A DNA stretch of 64,000 bases from an uncultured Tenacibaculum sp. (GCA_947501615.1 CANMWK010000012.1:112173-176172); one strand, 5' to 3'; positions 44,791 through 54,314 are shown, numbered from the stretch's first letter. A program made the numbers and translations. Notes: a model not told the origin generated them from the letters alone.

Positions 44791-45756
44791 TTATTGTTCT
44801 TGCATTCGAAACTTTTTAGGCGTGATTTTTTCATGCTTTTTAAAAGCCGCAGAGAAATGGGTAGGATTTTTATATCCTACCAACTCTGCTATTTCATAAA
44901 TTGGTTTTGTAGAATTTGAAAGTAACTTTCTAGCTTCTTTCATACGTTCTTGAATTGCAAACTCGAAAATTGTAATCCCAAAACAGTTTTTAAATTCTTT
45001 TTTTAATAAGAATTCATTTAAATATACTTTTCTAGAAAGTTCGTAAACTGAATATTGAATATCAAGATTGTTAGATATTAGATCTTTAACTAAATATACT
45101 TTTTTTAGTGTAGTAGAAGTATTAATACCTTTCTTTTCATTTTCAAATTGTAACATTAATAATTCAAGCACTTTAGCTTCTAAAAACAAACGTTTAAAAA
45201 GTCCCTTTTTATTATCGTTAAGAATTTCATTTACAATTTGTTCAGTTTTATAATCTAGTTGATTAGAAAAATTTTCTTTTAAATTTTCTATAGAATAATT
45301 CTTATAAATAGGGAAGGAGATACCAAGTTGATGCCTTTTAATAAAATCATCAGAAATTTTGATTACTATTTCTTTAATGAATTTACCCTTAGGAAAAGAT
45401 ATATATCCATCTGATTTGTTAATAAATGAAATACAGCTTTCCATTTCTTCTTGTATGAGCTCTATTTTAGGATCTGAAACATATATTTTTTTCTCTCCTT
45501 TAACTAAAATGCTAAAGAACAAAGAATCTATTTCATTAAAACCACTAATTTTCATTTCATTATGAAATCGCAATTCTCTTCTACGAACCATGAGTCCATC
45601 AAAGCTCCAACACGTTACTTTACCATCACCAAACTTTTTTTTTATGTTAAAAGATTTTTTTATCAATCCACAGTATTCGCTACTAAATTTTAACTCTAGA
45701 ATATCATCTAGTACATGTTCATTATTTAAACCTACTTCAATATTTATAGTTTTCAT
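44791..45756 (-). CDS. AraC family regulator of the siderophore/receptor locus
   Basis: 321 residues. N-terminal ligand-binding half resembling PchR/AlcR-type regulators (LRFHNEMKISGFNEIDSLFF), C-terminal double HTH with SVYELSRKVYLNEFLLKKEF and EIAELVGYKNPTHFSAAFKK. Divergent from the TonB-dependent receptor and convergent with the biosynthesis operon. By analogy with AlcR (alcaligin) and PchR it probably activates both when the ferric siderophore is present (inference). Confidence 0.9.
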   Translation of the reverse strand: MKTINIEVGLNNEHVLDDILELKFSSEYCGLIKKSFNIKKKFGDGKVTCWSFDGLMVRRRELRFHNEMKISGFNEIDSLFFSILVKGEKKIYVSDPKIELIQEEMESCISFINKSDGYISFPKGKFIKEIVIKISDDFIKRHQLGISFPIYKNYSIENLKENFSNQLDYKTEQIVNEILNDNKKGLFKRLFLEAKVLELLMLQFENEKKGINTSTTLKKVYLVKDLISNNLDIQYSVYELSRKVYLNEFLLKKEFKNCFGITIFEFAIQERMKEARKLLSNSTKPIYEIAELVGYKNPTHFSAAFKKHEKITPKKFRMQEQ

Positions 45757-45845
45757 AGTTCGTCATTTTTTATCCCATATGCGTCATTAATTATATCCTA
45801 TTTGTAAATAGTTTAGTCTGCCAAATATTACACCTAAAAATATTA

Positions 45846-45897
45846 TTTAAAATTATTCTAAATTATTTTGTGGTATACGGGGAACAAATTACATTTG
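45846..45897 (+). promoter_or_regulatory. Promoter of the TonB receptor with Fur-like palindrome
   Basis: TTTAAAATTATTCTAAA (45846-45862) is a near-perfect palindrome around one central base, as Fur-family operators often are. It is followed by a consensus Bacteroidetes promoter: TTG (45868-45870), 19 bases, TACATTTG (45890-45897). Iron control is inferred. Confidence 0.6.
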
Positions 45898-45935
45898 CTG
45901 TAAATTTAATATTTAATAAGTCTAAATAAAAATAA

Positions 45936-48326
45936 ATGAAAAAAAATATACTTTTTTCTCTACTTTGTTTACATAGTCTAATAATACAGGCGCAGGTAAG
46001 TGGAAAAGTAGTAGATAACAACAATGTTACATTACCGGGGGTTAGCATTATAATAAAAGAAACAGTAAAACAATTTGAAACTGATATAGACGGGAAATTT
46101 TCATTTGAAGCAGCTAAAAATGATGTTCTTGTATTTTCTTATTTAGGTTTTAAAACAAAGACAATTAAGGTTGCTGATTTAGCAAATAACACTACTGTAG
46201 TTCTTTATGAAGGGAATGAACTATTAAAAGAAGTAACGATCACAAATCAAAAGAATAAATTTTCTAGAAAGAAAACTGCTTATGTAGCTAAACTTCCTCT
46301 TAAAAACATAGAAAATTCTCAGGTTTACAGTACTATTACAGATGAATTATTAGTTTCTCAAAACGTTAATAATTTTGAAGATGCTTTAAAAAATGCAGTT
46401 GGGGTAGATAAATTATGGCAATCTACTGGTAGACCAGGAGATGGAGCTGGATATTATTCTATCCGTGGTTTTGCTACACAACCACAATTAGTAAATGGAA
46501 TGCCAGGTATTACAAATGGTTTTATAAATCCGTTTAATGTTGAACGTGTTGAAGTTATCAAAGGACCATCTGCTACTTTATTTGGAAGTACAGTTACTTC
46601 TTACGGAGGTTTAATAAACATCGTGACTAAAAAACCATACAAAGGTACTGGTGGAACAATATCTGTTGGTGGTGGATCTTTTGGATTTAAAAAGTTAGCT
46701 CTAGATTTAAATACCACAGATAGTAGTGAAAAGTTCTCTATTCGATTCAACGCTGGTTTTCAATCAGAAGATAGTTTTCAAGATGCAGGTTTAAGAGAAT
46801 CTGTATTTATGGCACCAGCAATTTCTTATCAAGTAAATGATAGATTAACTATAAATCTTAATTATGAAGTTTCTGGAAATAAACAAACCAATCCTGTTTT
46901 CTTATTCTTAAACAGATTAGGACCTTTAGCTTTTAATGATTTTGAAAGCTTAAATTATGATCCTAATTTATCTTTTACAGACAATAGTTTACAAATAAGT
47001 AATCCTACTCAAAATTTTAGAGGAGAAGTTGCTTATAAGATTACAGATAATTGGTCTTCACAAACTATTATTTCTGGAAGTAGTGCAGAGTCTAAAGGAT
47101 ATTACACATTCATAAACAATATTTTTGCAAATCCTTTAGATCCAACTCAACCAAATCCATTTTTAGCAACTGTAGGTCAAAAAAGTGACGCTGAAACAAA
47201 TTCGTTTGATTTCCAACAGAATTTTACAGGAGATTTTAAATTTGGTACTATTCGTAATAGAGTATTGGTTGGAGTAGATTATTTAGAAACTCAGAATATT
47301 GATCGTAGTTCTGACTTTACATTACTTAATGTAATTACACCACAAGGACAATTAATTCAAGGATTACCAACGAATAGAAATAATCTAGATTTAGCTTTAA
47401 TTGGAGCTGCTAATGCTAATACAAATGCAAATCAAAATGTTTTTAGTGCTTATGTTTCTGATGTAATCAACATTTTACCTAAACTTTCTGTTATGGCTGG
47501 AGTAAGATATGATAGATTTGATTATAAAGGTGATAAAAATACGGATGCAGATGATACTACAGCTTATACAAAATCTACATTTTCACCAAAAGTAGGTGTG
47601 GTTTATCAACCAATTCTAAATAAGGTTTCAGTATTCGCTAATTATCAAAACGGATTCAATTATGTAAATCCAGTTCTTGCTAATTCTATTCCAGGAGATT
47701 TAACATCCCCATTAGTATTACGTTCTTTCAACTTAGAAAATGCAGATCAGTTTGAAGGAGGTGTAAAAGCAAACTTATTTAACAATAAGTTAGAAACTAC
47801 AGTGAGTTACTACAATATTACTGTAGATAATAAAATTATTGGTTTTGGTGCTACACAACAGCAAGATGGAAAAGTAAAAAGTCAGGGTATTGAATTAGAT
47901 TTTAACGCATATCCTGTTGATGGTTTAAACCTTAGAGGAGGATTTGCTTATAATGATTCTGAAATCGTAGAATCAGCTTCAAATCCTTTATTAATCGGTC
48001 AAAGATTTGGTGAAGCAGGAGCAGAATTCACATATAATTTCTGGGCTGATTATAGATTTCAAGAAGGGAAAATTAAAAACTTAGGAATTACTGCTGGTTT
48101 TAACGGATCTAGTGATTATAACACTATGGAAGGTTATCCAAATGTAGGTGAATTTATATTACCTGCATACACAATATTTAATGCCGGTTTGTATTACGAT
48201 CATGCGAAGTTTAGAGTAAGTTTTAACGTAAATAACCTAACTAACGAAGTTTATTATAAAGGATGGAGTACGCTTACTCCACAGCAACCAAGAGCGTATT
48301 TTGGAACATTAACTTATAAATTTTAA
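45936..48326 (+). CDS. TonB-dependent siderophore receptor
   Basis: 796 residues. Signal peptide MKKNILFSLLCLHSLIIQAQ, a carboxypeptidase-like regulatory domain (VSGKVVDNNNVTLPGVSI, 20-100), plug domain with YYSIRGFATQPQLVNGM and NPFNVERVEVIKGPSATLFG, and a 22-strand barrel ending in GTLTYKF. Member of the ferric-siderophore receptor group (FoxA/FhuA-like). Located downstream of the biosynthesis operon, so it most likely imports the self-made ferric hydroxamate through the outer membrane. Confidence 0.95.
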   Translation: MKKNILFSLLCLHSLIIQAQVSGKVVDNNNVTLPGVSIIIKETVKQFETDIDGKFSFEAAKNDVLVFSYLGFKTKTIKVADLANNTTVVLYEGNELLKEVTITNQKNKFSRKKTAYVAKLPLKNIENSQVYSTITDELLVSQNVNNFEDALKNAVGVDKLWQSTGRPGDGAGYYSIRGFATQPQLVNGMPGITNGFINPFNVERVEVIKGPSATLFGSTVTSYGGLINIVTKKPYKGTGGTISVGGGSFGFKKLALDLNTTDSSEKFSIRFNAGFQSEDSFQDAGLRESVFMAPAISYQVNDRLTINLNYEVSGNKQTNPVFLFLNRLGPLAFNDFESLNYDPNLSFTDNSLQISNPTQNFRGEVAYKITDNWSSQTIISGSSAESKGYYTFINNIFANPLDPTQPNPFLATVGQKSDAETNSFDFQQNFTGDFKFGTIRNRVLVGVDYLETQNIDRSSDFTLLNVITPQGQLIQGLPTNRNNLDLALIGAANANTNANQNVFSAYVSDVINILPKLSVMAGVRYDRFDYKGDKNTDADDTTAYTKSTFSPKVGVVYQPILNKVSVFANYQNGFNYVNPVLANSIPGDLTSPLVLRSFNLENADQFEGGVKANLFNNKLETTVSYYNITVDNKIIGFGATQQQDGKVKSQGIELDFNAYPVDGLNLRGGFAYNDSEIVESASNPLLIGQRFGEAGAEFTYNFWADYRFQEGKIKNLGITAGFNGSSDYNTMEGYPNVGEFILPAYTIFNAGLYYDHAKFRVSFNVNNLTNEVYYKGWSTLTPQQPRAYFGTLTYKF

Positions 48327-48357
48327 TCTTAAGTAATTTGAACTATAACTAAGATAG

Positions 48358-48390
48358 CAAAACTCTAAACTTTTATGGTTTAGAGTTTTG
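48358..48390 (+). terminator. Terminator or attenuator hairpin after the receptor gene
   Basis: A 13-bp perfect stem CAAAACTCTAAAC/GTTTAGAGTTTTG with a 7-base loop. The T run is short, so part of the transcription may continue into the following small membrane genes. Confidence 0.7.
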
Positions 48391-48407
48391 TGCTTAATAT
48401 AAAAATC

Positions 48408-48749
48408 ATGATAAGTATTTTATTTTCTCTTATTCTATTAGGTACTTTTTTAAGTTACAGTACTTCAACTAAAGTTAATTTGTCAGAAAATTCTGCTTTG
48501 GACGTACGTTTAAACACCGCATTTAAATTTAAGAATCAAATAGGATGGTTGATAGTTCTTATTAGCATTCTTAGTTTAACGGTAATTCTTGGATTTACTT
48601 CAGGCATTTTGATAGGTCTTTTCATCTATACTATTTCCGTTAGTTTACTAGTTTGTATTTATCCTTTGCATATAATGAAAACTAAAATTGTTGTTCTGTT
48701 CATTTTTATAGTAATCATCTCTGAATTTATTTTAAACTATGCCAGCTAA
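48408..48749 (+). CDS. Small membrane protein of the iron-uptake operon
   Basis: 113 residues from the ATG at 48408; a GTG at 48390 lies inside the terminator hairpin and is less likely. Four predicted helices (MISILFSLILLGTFLSY at the start). Not recognised. It overlaps the following DUF3649-like gene by 11 bases, so the two are translationally linked and probably form an accessory complex with the PepSY protein. Confidence 0.7.
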   Translation: MISILFSLILLGTFLSYSTSTKVNLSENSALDVRLNTAFKFKNQIGWLIVLISILSLTVILGFTSGILIGLFIYTISVSLLVCIYPLHIMKTKIVVLFIFIVIISEFILNYAS

Positions 48750-49041
48750 TAAAAAGTATTTAACAGTATCACCATGGCATAAAGCTTCAAAATTAATAGC
48801 CGGAATTCTTGGAGGTTATTGTATATCTGCACTTTTGCATATGATTGTGGCTTTAGTTTTTCCTTTTCACAAAGAAATTCTAATCACTTCAATATTTACC
48901 ATGTTTATCGTTTGGGGAGCTTTATTAGTTATTCCTTTTTTATTTAAAAACGGATTAAAAGCACTTTTAATTTATGTGGTTATTATAGTTGTCCTTTTTA
49001 TAGTATACACGTTTGTTAACAAAGAAAATCTTTTTATATAA
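48739..49041 (+). CDS. DUF3649-like iron-uptake membrane protein
   Basis: 100 residues, three helices. WHKASKLIAGILGGYCISALLH and the following ALVFPFHKEI match the DUF3649 pattern (GGY followed by a Pro between helices), found before PepSY reductase genes in siderophore uptake loci. Its last base is shared with the start of the PepSY gene. Function not known in detail. Confidence 0.75.
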   Translation: MPANKKYLTVSPWHKASKLIAGILGGYCISALLHMIVALVFPFHKEILITSIFTMFIVWGALLVIPFLFKNGLKALLIYVVIIVVLFIVYTFVNKENLFI

Positions 49042-51101
49042 TGAATAAGAGAATTTATAATGTGTTTTTTCATACACATACCGTAAGCGGAATTGTAATA
49101 AGTGTTGCGCTATACATTATTTTCTTTGCTGGTGCATTTGCTTTATTTAAAGATGAAATTGAAGTTTGGGAAGAAGGGAAAAGTATTACACATACCGAAA
49201 GAAAAAATATTGACTATGATAAATTATTTGCTACCTTAGATAAGGATTATGATCTTACAGGAAGAGATTTACAAATCAATTTAGGTAAACATAAAGACAA
49301 AATTTATGTATCAGTAATTCCAAGTCAAGATACTATTTCAAATAAAAAAGCAGCAGAAAGTCAATATTTCTCTGTTGATATTCATACTGAAAAGCGAAAA
49401 GAATATCATGAATATTATGGAGTAGGAGAGTTTTTATACCGACTACATTTCTTTCATCAAATTCCAACGATTGGAATTTATTTAGCTGGTTTTGTAGCGT
49501 TATTCTTTTTGTTTGCAATTGTTACTGGAGTAATAGTACACTGGAAAAAAATAGTGTCTAATTTCTATAGTTTCAATCCTAAAATTACTTTAAAAAGAGT
49601 TTGGACAGATACGCATACTGCTCTAGGTGTAATAGGATTACCTTTTCAATTTATTTTTGCGGTAACAGGAGCTTATTTTTGTTTGTCTATACTGGTTTTA
49701 ATACCTGCTAATTTTCTGTATAATGGAGATCAAACTAAATTATTAGAAGATATTCGTCCAGAGCGAAAAACATATATATGGGAAGGAAAAACTGCTTCAG
49801 AATTACCAAGTTTCAATGAGTTTATTCAAAAATCTGATGCAATTTGGGAAGATTTTCATTTTACTTCAGCTTTTATAAGAAATTATGAAGGAAGTAATAT
49901 GCGATATGTTCTTCAAGGAGAATTACATGATAAAGATAGATTTGTTGGCATTGGAAGAACGATGTATAATCAAGAAACTGGAGCAATAGAAATTGCTAAA
50001 AATCCGGAAAAGTTAAACTACGTTGAAGATGTTCAACTTACTTTGGGAAGATTACATTTTGGAAGTTTTGGAGGCTTTTTAATTAAAACTATATACTTTA
50101 TTCTTGCCTTAATTACTTGTTTTGTAATTATTTCTGGAGTATTAATTTGGGTAGAAGCTCGAAATAAAAAGAGTATGACAATGCAACAGCGATTGTATAC
50201 AGCAAAAGTCGGGCATACATATCTTGCCATATGTTTATCCATGCTTCCAGTAACAGCGCTTTCTTTCTTATTTATTAAAATATTCGGACAAAGCTTTTCA
50301 AACTTGCAAACTGCTATTTACGCTTGCTATTTTATACTTTGGTTTGTTGCAATTCTATTTTTTAAACTAAAGAAAGACAACTATAAAGTCAATAAAATTA
50401 GCTTATTGCTTGGTGGAATTTTTGGTTTGTTAATCCCTATTGTTAATGGAATTGTATCAGGTCAATGGATATGGAATTCATTCATTAATAATCAAAAAGA
50501 CTTTTTCATTATCGATTTCTTATGGCTTTGTATTGGTAGCATAAGTTTATTGATGTATTCAAGAATATCAGAAAAAGTAAAATCACAAAGTGCTTTTACG
50601 AAACATCCAATCGATTATAAAAAGGCTAAAAAAGAGTTAGAAGAACAATACAAATTAGAACAACAATCAGAAAAATCAAAAGACAAAAACTTTATACCAA
50701 TGAGGACAAAAATTATACTATTATGGACATTCTTAGTCATAGGATTTATGATGCATCATGTTTATGGAATTGCAGATGTATACTTTAAAGAATCTTTATT
50801 ATTAGAAGGCGCAAATGGTGAAACACCAGGATGGGCGCATCAATGGAGAATACTTTTAGAAGGTATAGCCTTTGTTTTTGCTGTATTAACAGTACAAATT
50901 TCGAAGCAGTGGTTTAAATGGACTTCATTAATTTGGGCAATAGTATTAGGAATATTTAATTTATATCATTGGATAACAGCTATGATTTATGAAATAAGTA
51001 ATGTTTCGGAAATTTTAATTTTATTCTTAATGGTAATAGCAAATGTCTTTTTAATAAAAGAGATTCTGTATTGGAAGTCGGGTAAAGTTATTCAACCTTA
51101 A
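49041..51101 (+). CDS. PepSY-domain membrane protein, probable ferric-siderophore reductase
   Basis: 686 residues. N-terminal FHTHTVSGIVISVALYIIFF with heme-ligand-type histidines, PepSY repeats in the periplasmic loops, TDTHTALGVIGLPFQF and LGRLHFGSFGGFLIK, then further helices near 400-520 and 570-680. This is the PepSY-associated TM family to which FoxB (ferrioxamine reduction in Pseudomonas) belongs. In this locus it would release iron from the hydroxamate siderophore in the periplasm or at the inner membrane (inference). Confidence 0.85.
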   Translation: MNKRIYNVFFHTHTVSGIVISVALYIIFFAGAFALFKDEIEVWEEGKSITHTERKNIDYDKLFATLDKDYDLTGRDLQINLGKHKDKIYVSVIPSQDTISNKKAAESQYFSVDIHTEKRKEYHEYYGVGEFLYRLHFFHQIPTIGIYLAGFVALFFLFAIVTGVIVHWKKIVSNFYSFNPKITLKRVWTDTHTALGVIGLPFQFIFAVTGAYFCLSILVLIPANFLYNGDQTKLLEDIRPERKTYIWEGKTASELPSFNEFIQKSDAIWEDFHFTSAFIRNYEGSNMRYVLQGELHDKDRFVGIGRTMYNQETGAIEIAKNPEKLNYVEDVQLTLGRLHFGSFGGFLIKTIYFILALITCFVIISGVLIWVEARNKKSMTMQQRLYTAKVGHTYLAICLSMLPVTALSFLFIKIFGQSFSNLQTAIYACYFILWFVAILFFKLKKDNYKVNKISLLLGGIFGLLIPIVNGIVSGQWIWNSFINNQKDFFIIDFLWLCIGSISLLMYSRISEKVKSQSAFTKHPIDYKKAKKELEEQYKLEQQSEKSKDKNFIPMRTKIILLWTFLVIGFMMHHVYGIADVYFKESLLLEGANGETPGWAHQWRILLEGIAFVFAVLTVQISKQWFKWTSLIWAIVLGIFNLYHWITAMIYEISNVSEILILFLMVIANVFLIKEILYWKSGKVIQP

Positions 51102-51144
51102 CTTAAAGTAACATAGTAAGTAAGTCTCATTAAACTTGTAAAAG

Positions 51145-51180
51145 CATCAACTCATTTAAGAATTAGTTGGTGTTTTTTTT
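51145..51180 (+). terminator. Terminator of the iron-uptake operon
   Basis: An 8-bp stem CATCAACT/AGTTGGTG (one G-T pair) with a 12-base loop, followed by eight T. Confidence 0.8.
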
Positions 51181-51320
51181 TAGAGATACTTACTATCAAG
51201 AATTTTGCTGTCAAATTCACTTTAAAATCATTTAGAACTGAAATAAGTATGAATTATACCTATTCTTAGGTATGCTATGACATGTTTTAAAAATTAATTT
51301 TATGACAAATTAAATAAATC

Positions 51321-51402
51321 ATGAAAACACATATTTTTTATACTATTTGTACTACCGATTTTAGTGACACTTGCTTGTCAAGATTACTATAATTTAAACT
51401 AA
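51321..51402 (+). pseudogene. Frameshifted mini-lipoprotein
   Basis: If one A is removed from the run after the ATG at 51321, the frame reads MKHIFFILFVLPILVTLACQ and ends DYYNLN, a textbook lipoprotein signal with lipobox LACQ. As written, the ATG frame gives an unrelated 23-residue peptide. Such short 'lysis-protein-like' or entericidin-like lipoproteins are often missed. It lies 5 bases before the collar-domain gene. Confidence 0.45.
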
Positions 51403-51407
51403 GTATT

Positions 51408-52097
51408 ATGAAAAAAACATTGTTATTATCGACAATATCATCAACCTTTTTAACCATTATAATTCTAAGTTTTTTAGGATTTAAAGCGAGTTCAAAGAGT
51501 CAAATTCTTAATACATCTGAAATAGGTTCAATTTTGGTTTGGCCAGGAAAAGCATCTGAAATACCAAGTGGTTGGGTTTTGTGTGATGGTAGAGATTTAT
51601 TAAAAAGAGATTATAGTAAATTATATTCTAAACTTTCTACTTTATGGAATACTGATGAAGGAACAAGTAAAGATTTTTTTAGAGTTCCTGATTTAAGAGG
51701 TGTTTTTGTACGAGGAGTTAATGGATCTAGAAAGGATAAGTATAGAGATGAAGCATTAAAAAATAGAAAAAGACTTGCTGTTTCTTCAAGTTATGGAACT
51801 AATGATCCAGGGAGTTTTCAGATAGATTGGTTTGAAGAACATAATCATGGAGGAGGTAATCATGATCACGGAGATGGAAGCCACATACATGGAATATCAA
51901 CTTTTGATGGAGATGCAAGTGGTAATGAAACAGGTTCAGATAGTGGTAATAAATATGCAAGGAGAGTAGGTCAAAAAACACATTACAGTGGAAGAATAAT
52001 AGAACGATCTGGGAACATAATAGACAAAAGCGGAGGTAATGAAACTAGGCCTAAAAATGCTTATGTACATTTTATAGTTTTTACAGGAGTAAACTAA
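51408..52097 (+). CDS. Exported protein with phage tail collar domain
   Basis: 229 residues. N-terminal signal or membrane anchor (LLSTISSTFLTIIILSFLGF). Then a tail-collar domain (PF07484 type): VWPGKASEIPSGWVLCDG and DFFRVPDLRGVFVRGVNG. A histidine-rich stretch follows (EEHNHGGGNHDHGDGSHIHG, residues 146-165), as in metal-binding tips of tail fibres, and the end RPKNAYVHFIVFTG is also typical. No other phage genes are near. Probably a secreted, trimeric, metal-stabilised surface protein. Confidence 0.82.
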   Translation: MKKTLLLSTISSTFLTIIILSFLGFKASSKSQILNTSEIGSILVWPGKASEIPSGWVLCDGRDLLKRDYSKLYSKLSTLWNTDEGTSKDFFRVPDLRGVFVRGVNGSRKDKYRDEALKNRKRLAVSSSYGTNDPGSFQIDWFEEHNHGGGNHDHGDGSHIHGISTFDGDASGNETGSDSGNKYARRVGQKTHYSGRIIERSGNIIDKSGGNETRPKNAYVHFIVFTGVN

Positions 52098-52181
52098 AGT
52101 CTTCAATACAATTGCAGCGAATTATTTATTAGAAGCACGTCTTTAGACTTACGTTATCGGATAAAAAATAAATCATTAATT

Positions 52182-53837
52182 ATGAAAAAACTTTTAATTC
52201 TTTTTGTAATAGGTATTATTAATAATGTACGATCTCAAAACTTTTATGAAGTTAAATGGGTTTCTAATAATATTAATTATACTGCTCTTATTGAGTTTTT
52301 TACTACAGAAAATATTAATGTAAGGGTAAAATACACTTCAAAAGGGAAGTATAAGGTAGCAAAGTATACATCAAAAGCTTTTTATGATTCCGCTAAGGAT
52401 TGTTATCTTATTCTTGGAGATAATGCAAAAGTTGTTTACCCTTATAGTGCTCAAAATACAGCATCATATTCAGCTGATAATTTTTATTTTACAAACCGTA
52501 ATTATAATAATGTTTATCAAGATTTATACGTTTACGACAATAATGCAATTAAAAGTGATGGATCAATTACGGGCTTAGAGAAAGCTACCTACAAAGTTTT
52601 AAACCCATTCTCAGATTTTACAGAACAATATATTTATAATTTTTTTGAAAAGCATGAGCCCGAGTATACCACTTACACTAATTTGATTAATGGTAATGTG
52701 TCTAATTATGATACCACTTATGCAAATGTTTCTTCCAGTTATTCAACTTTAGCATCATCAAATTCTAATCATTTTAAATTGAAATTCAAAAATAAGTGCC
52801 ATGAAAAAATCTCAACCTTAATTAGATATAAAAATGCAAATGATGAATGGGAAACAAAAGGATGGTGGGAAATAAAACCTGGTCAAACTGCATATGTAGA
52901 AGATACTAAAAATAGTATATTTTATTTCTATGCAAAATCAACAGAGAGTACTAAAGAATGGAGAGGTGAAGATAATTTTAAAAGTTTTAATGGAAGGAAA
53001 TATGGGTTAATAAAGAAAAGTACAGACCAACATTTTGGTGATTGGACTACTAATTTAACCTGCAATAATAGCGGTGGTGGAGGCGCTACAGTTTCTAATA
53101 CAAAAATACATCTAATTTTTGCTGCTGATGTTGAAGATCCATCAATTGGGAATAGTACTAGAGAGGATATGAATGATATCACAAATTTATTTAAGAAAGC
53201 TGCCAAGGAACTAGGTGTTACATTTAAACATCATAAACTTTATGGAGATCATTTTGATAAAAATAGTATTAATTCAACTATCGATAATTTATCTATAGGA
53301 ACTAATGATGTAATTATATTTTATTATTCTGGACATGGTTATAACAACACAAATACCTACAATAAATTTCCTAATATGAGTCTAGATGGCGCCGATTTAA
53401 GTCTAGAAAGTATTCATAGTAAATTAAAGTATAAAAAAGCAAGGTTACTATTGACAATTGGTGACCTGTGTAATTCGATACCAAGAATGAGAAATAGAAC
53501 TACAGGGCAAACAGAAATCCCTTTTAAATCAGGTTTCTTATTTGATAACCGAAAGCTAAAAAGATTATTTATAGAAACCAAAGGGGATTTAATTTCTACT
53601 TCTTCACAAAAAGGGCAATGGTCCTTTACTATGGGAAATGGTGATAACGGACATTTTACAAACGCTTTTATAGATGCATTTACTAATGAAGTGAGTAAAG
53701 TAAGTAACCACAGTGGCAGTTGGATTTCTTTATTTAATAATGCATACGATGAAGCAAAATATAAAACTAGAGACACTAAAAATCAAGATGGTTCTTACGG
53801 ACAAACAGGAACAAATACTAATAATTTAAGACGTTAG
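52182..53837 (+). CDS. Exported caspase-like peptidase with DUF1036 domain
   Basis: 551 residues. Signal peptide MKKLLILFVIGIINNVRSQ. Residues 20-190 are not recognised (beta-rich, then serine/asparagine-rich). Residues 198-290 match DUF1036 (KFKNKCHEKISTLIRY, GWWEIKPGQTAYV). A Gly linker leads to a C14 caspase domain (307-551) with catalytic His385 (YYSGHG) and Cys430 (GDLCNS). Peptidase activity is likely since both residues are present. The combination of a DUF1036 domain with a caspase and export to the periplasm is uncommon. The following lipoprotein gene is two bases away. Confidence 0.88.
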   Translation: MKKLLILFVIGIINNVRSQNFYEVKWVSNNINYTALIEFFTTENINVRVKYTSKGKYKVAKYTSKAFYDSAKDCYLILGDNAKVVYPYSAQNTASYSADNFYFTNRNYNNVYQDLYVYDNNAIKSDGSITGLEKATYKVLNPFSDFTEQYIYNFFEKHEPEYTTYTNLINGNVSNYDTTYANVSSSYSTLASSNSNHFKLKFKNKCHEKISTLIRYKNANDEWETKGWWEIKPGQTAYVEDTKNSIFYFYAKSTESTKEWRGEDNFKSFNGRKYGLIKKSTDQHFGDWTTNLTCNNSGGGGATVSNTKIHLIFAADVEDPSIGNSTREDMNDITNLFKKAAKELGVTFKHHKLYGDHFDKNSINSTIDNLSIGTNDVIIFYYSGHGYNNTNTYNKFPNMSLDGADLSLESIHSKLKYKKARLLLTIGDLCNSIPRMRNRTTGQTEIPFKSGFLFDNRKLKRLFIETKGDLISTSSQKGQWSFTMGNGDNGHFTNAFIDAFTNEVSKVSNHSGSWISLFNNAYDEAKYKTRDTKNQDGSYGQTGTNTNNLRR

Positions 53838-53839
53838 AT

Positions 53840-54277
53840 ATGAATAAAATAATAAATTATGTACTACTATTAATTGTTTTTACATCGTGTCAAAATATGA
53901 TAAAGGATTTAGATGATTTCAAAAAAGGAAAAAAAATACAGTTACTATATTTAGATGCAGTAGAATCTGAAGTTAATATTGAAAGTAATGGGTATGTAAA
54001 TAATAGAAAGATATTGAAAGAGTTTGAGTTAAAAACTTCTGAAAAAGAAAGCTTAATGAAGGAGATATCTAAAAAAAGTAATTACGAACCATTAACTCGA
54101 AAATGCAAGTTTGAGCCAGTATATGCAATTAGGATTGATGGTGTTATAGCTGCTGTATTTGATGTAGAGTTTTGCCCAACTATTAAATATTATGAGAAAA
54201 ATGGAGCAACACAATTTTTCCAATTAATAATGGATAGTACTTTGAAAACTAAGATAGAAGAATTAACCAAGCAATAA
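53840..54277 (+). CDS. Predicted lipoprotein linked to the caspase
   Basis: 145 residues. Lipobox in LLLIVFTSC (Cys17). The mature part has KFEPVYAIRIDGVIAAVFDV and two cysteines (near 97 and 116). No family recognised. It is two bases downstream of the caspase gene and probably co-translated, so it may be a regulator, inhibitor or anchor of the peptidase; this is inference. Confidence 0.72.
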   Translation: MNKIINYVLLLIVFTSCQNMIKDLDDFKKGKKIQLLYLDAVESEVNIESNGYVNNRKILKEFELKTSEKESLMKEISKKSNYEPLTRKCKFEPVYAIRIDGVIAAVFDVEFCPTIKYYEKNGATQFFQLIMDSTLKTKIEELTKQ

Positions 54278-54314
54278 ATTAAATATATAAAAAAGTTGAT
54301 TTATGGTCTTAACA

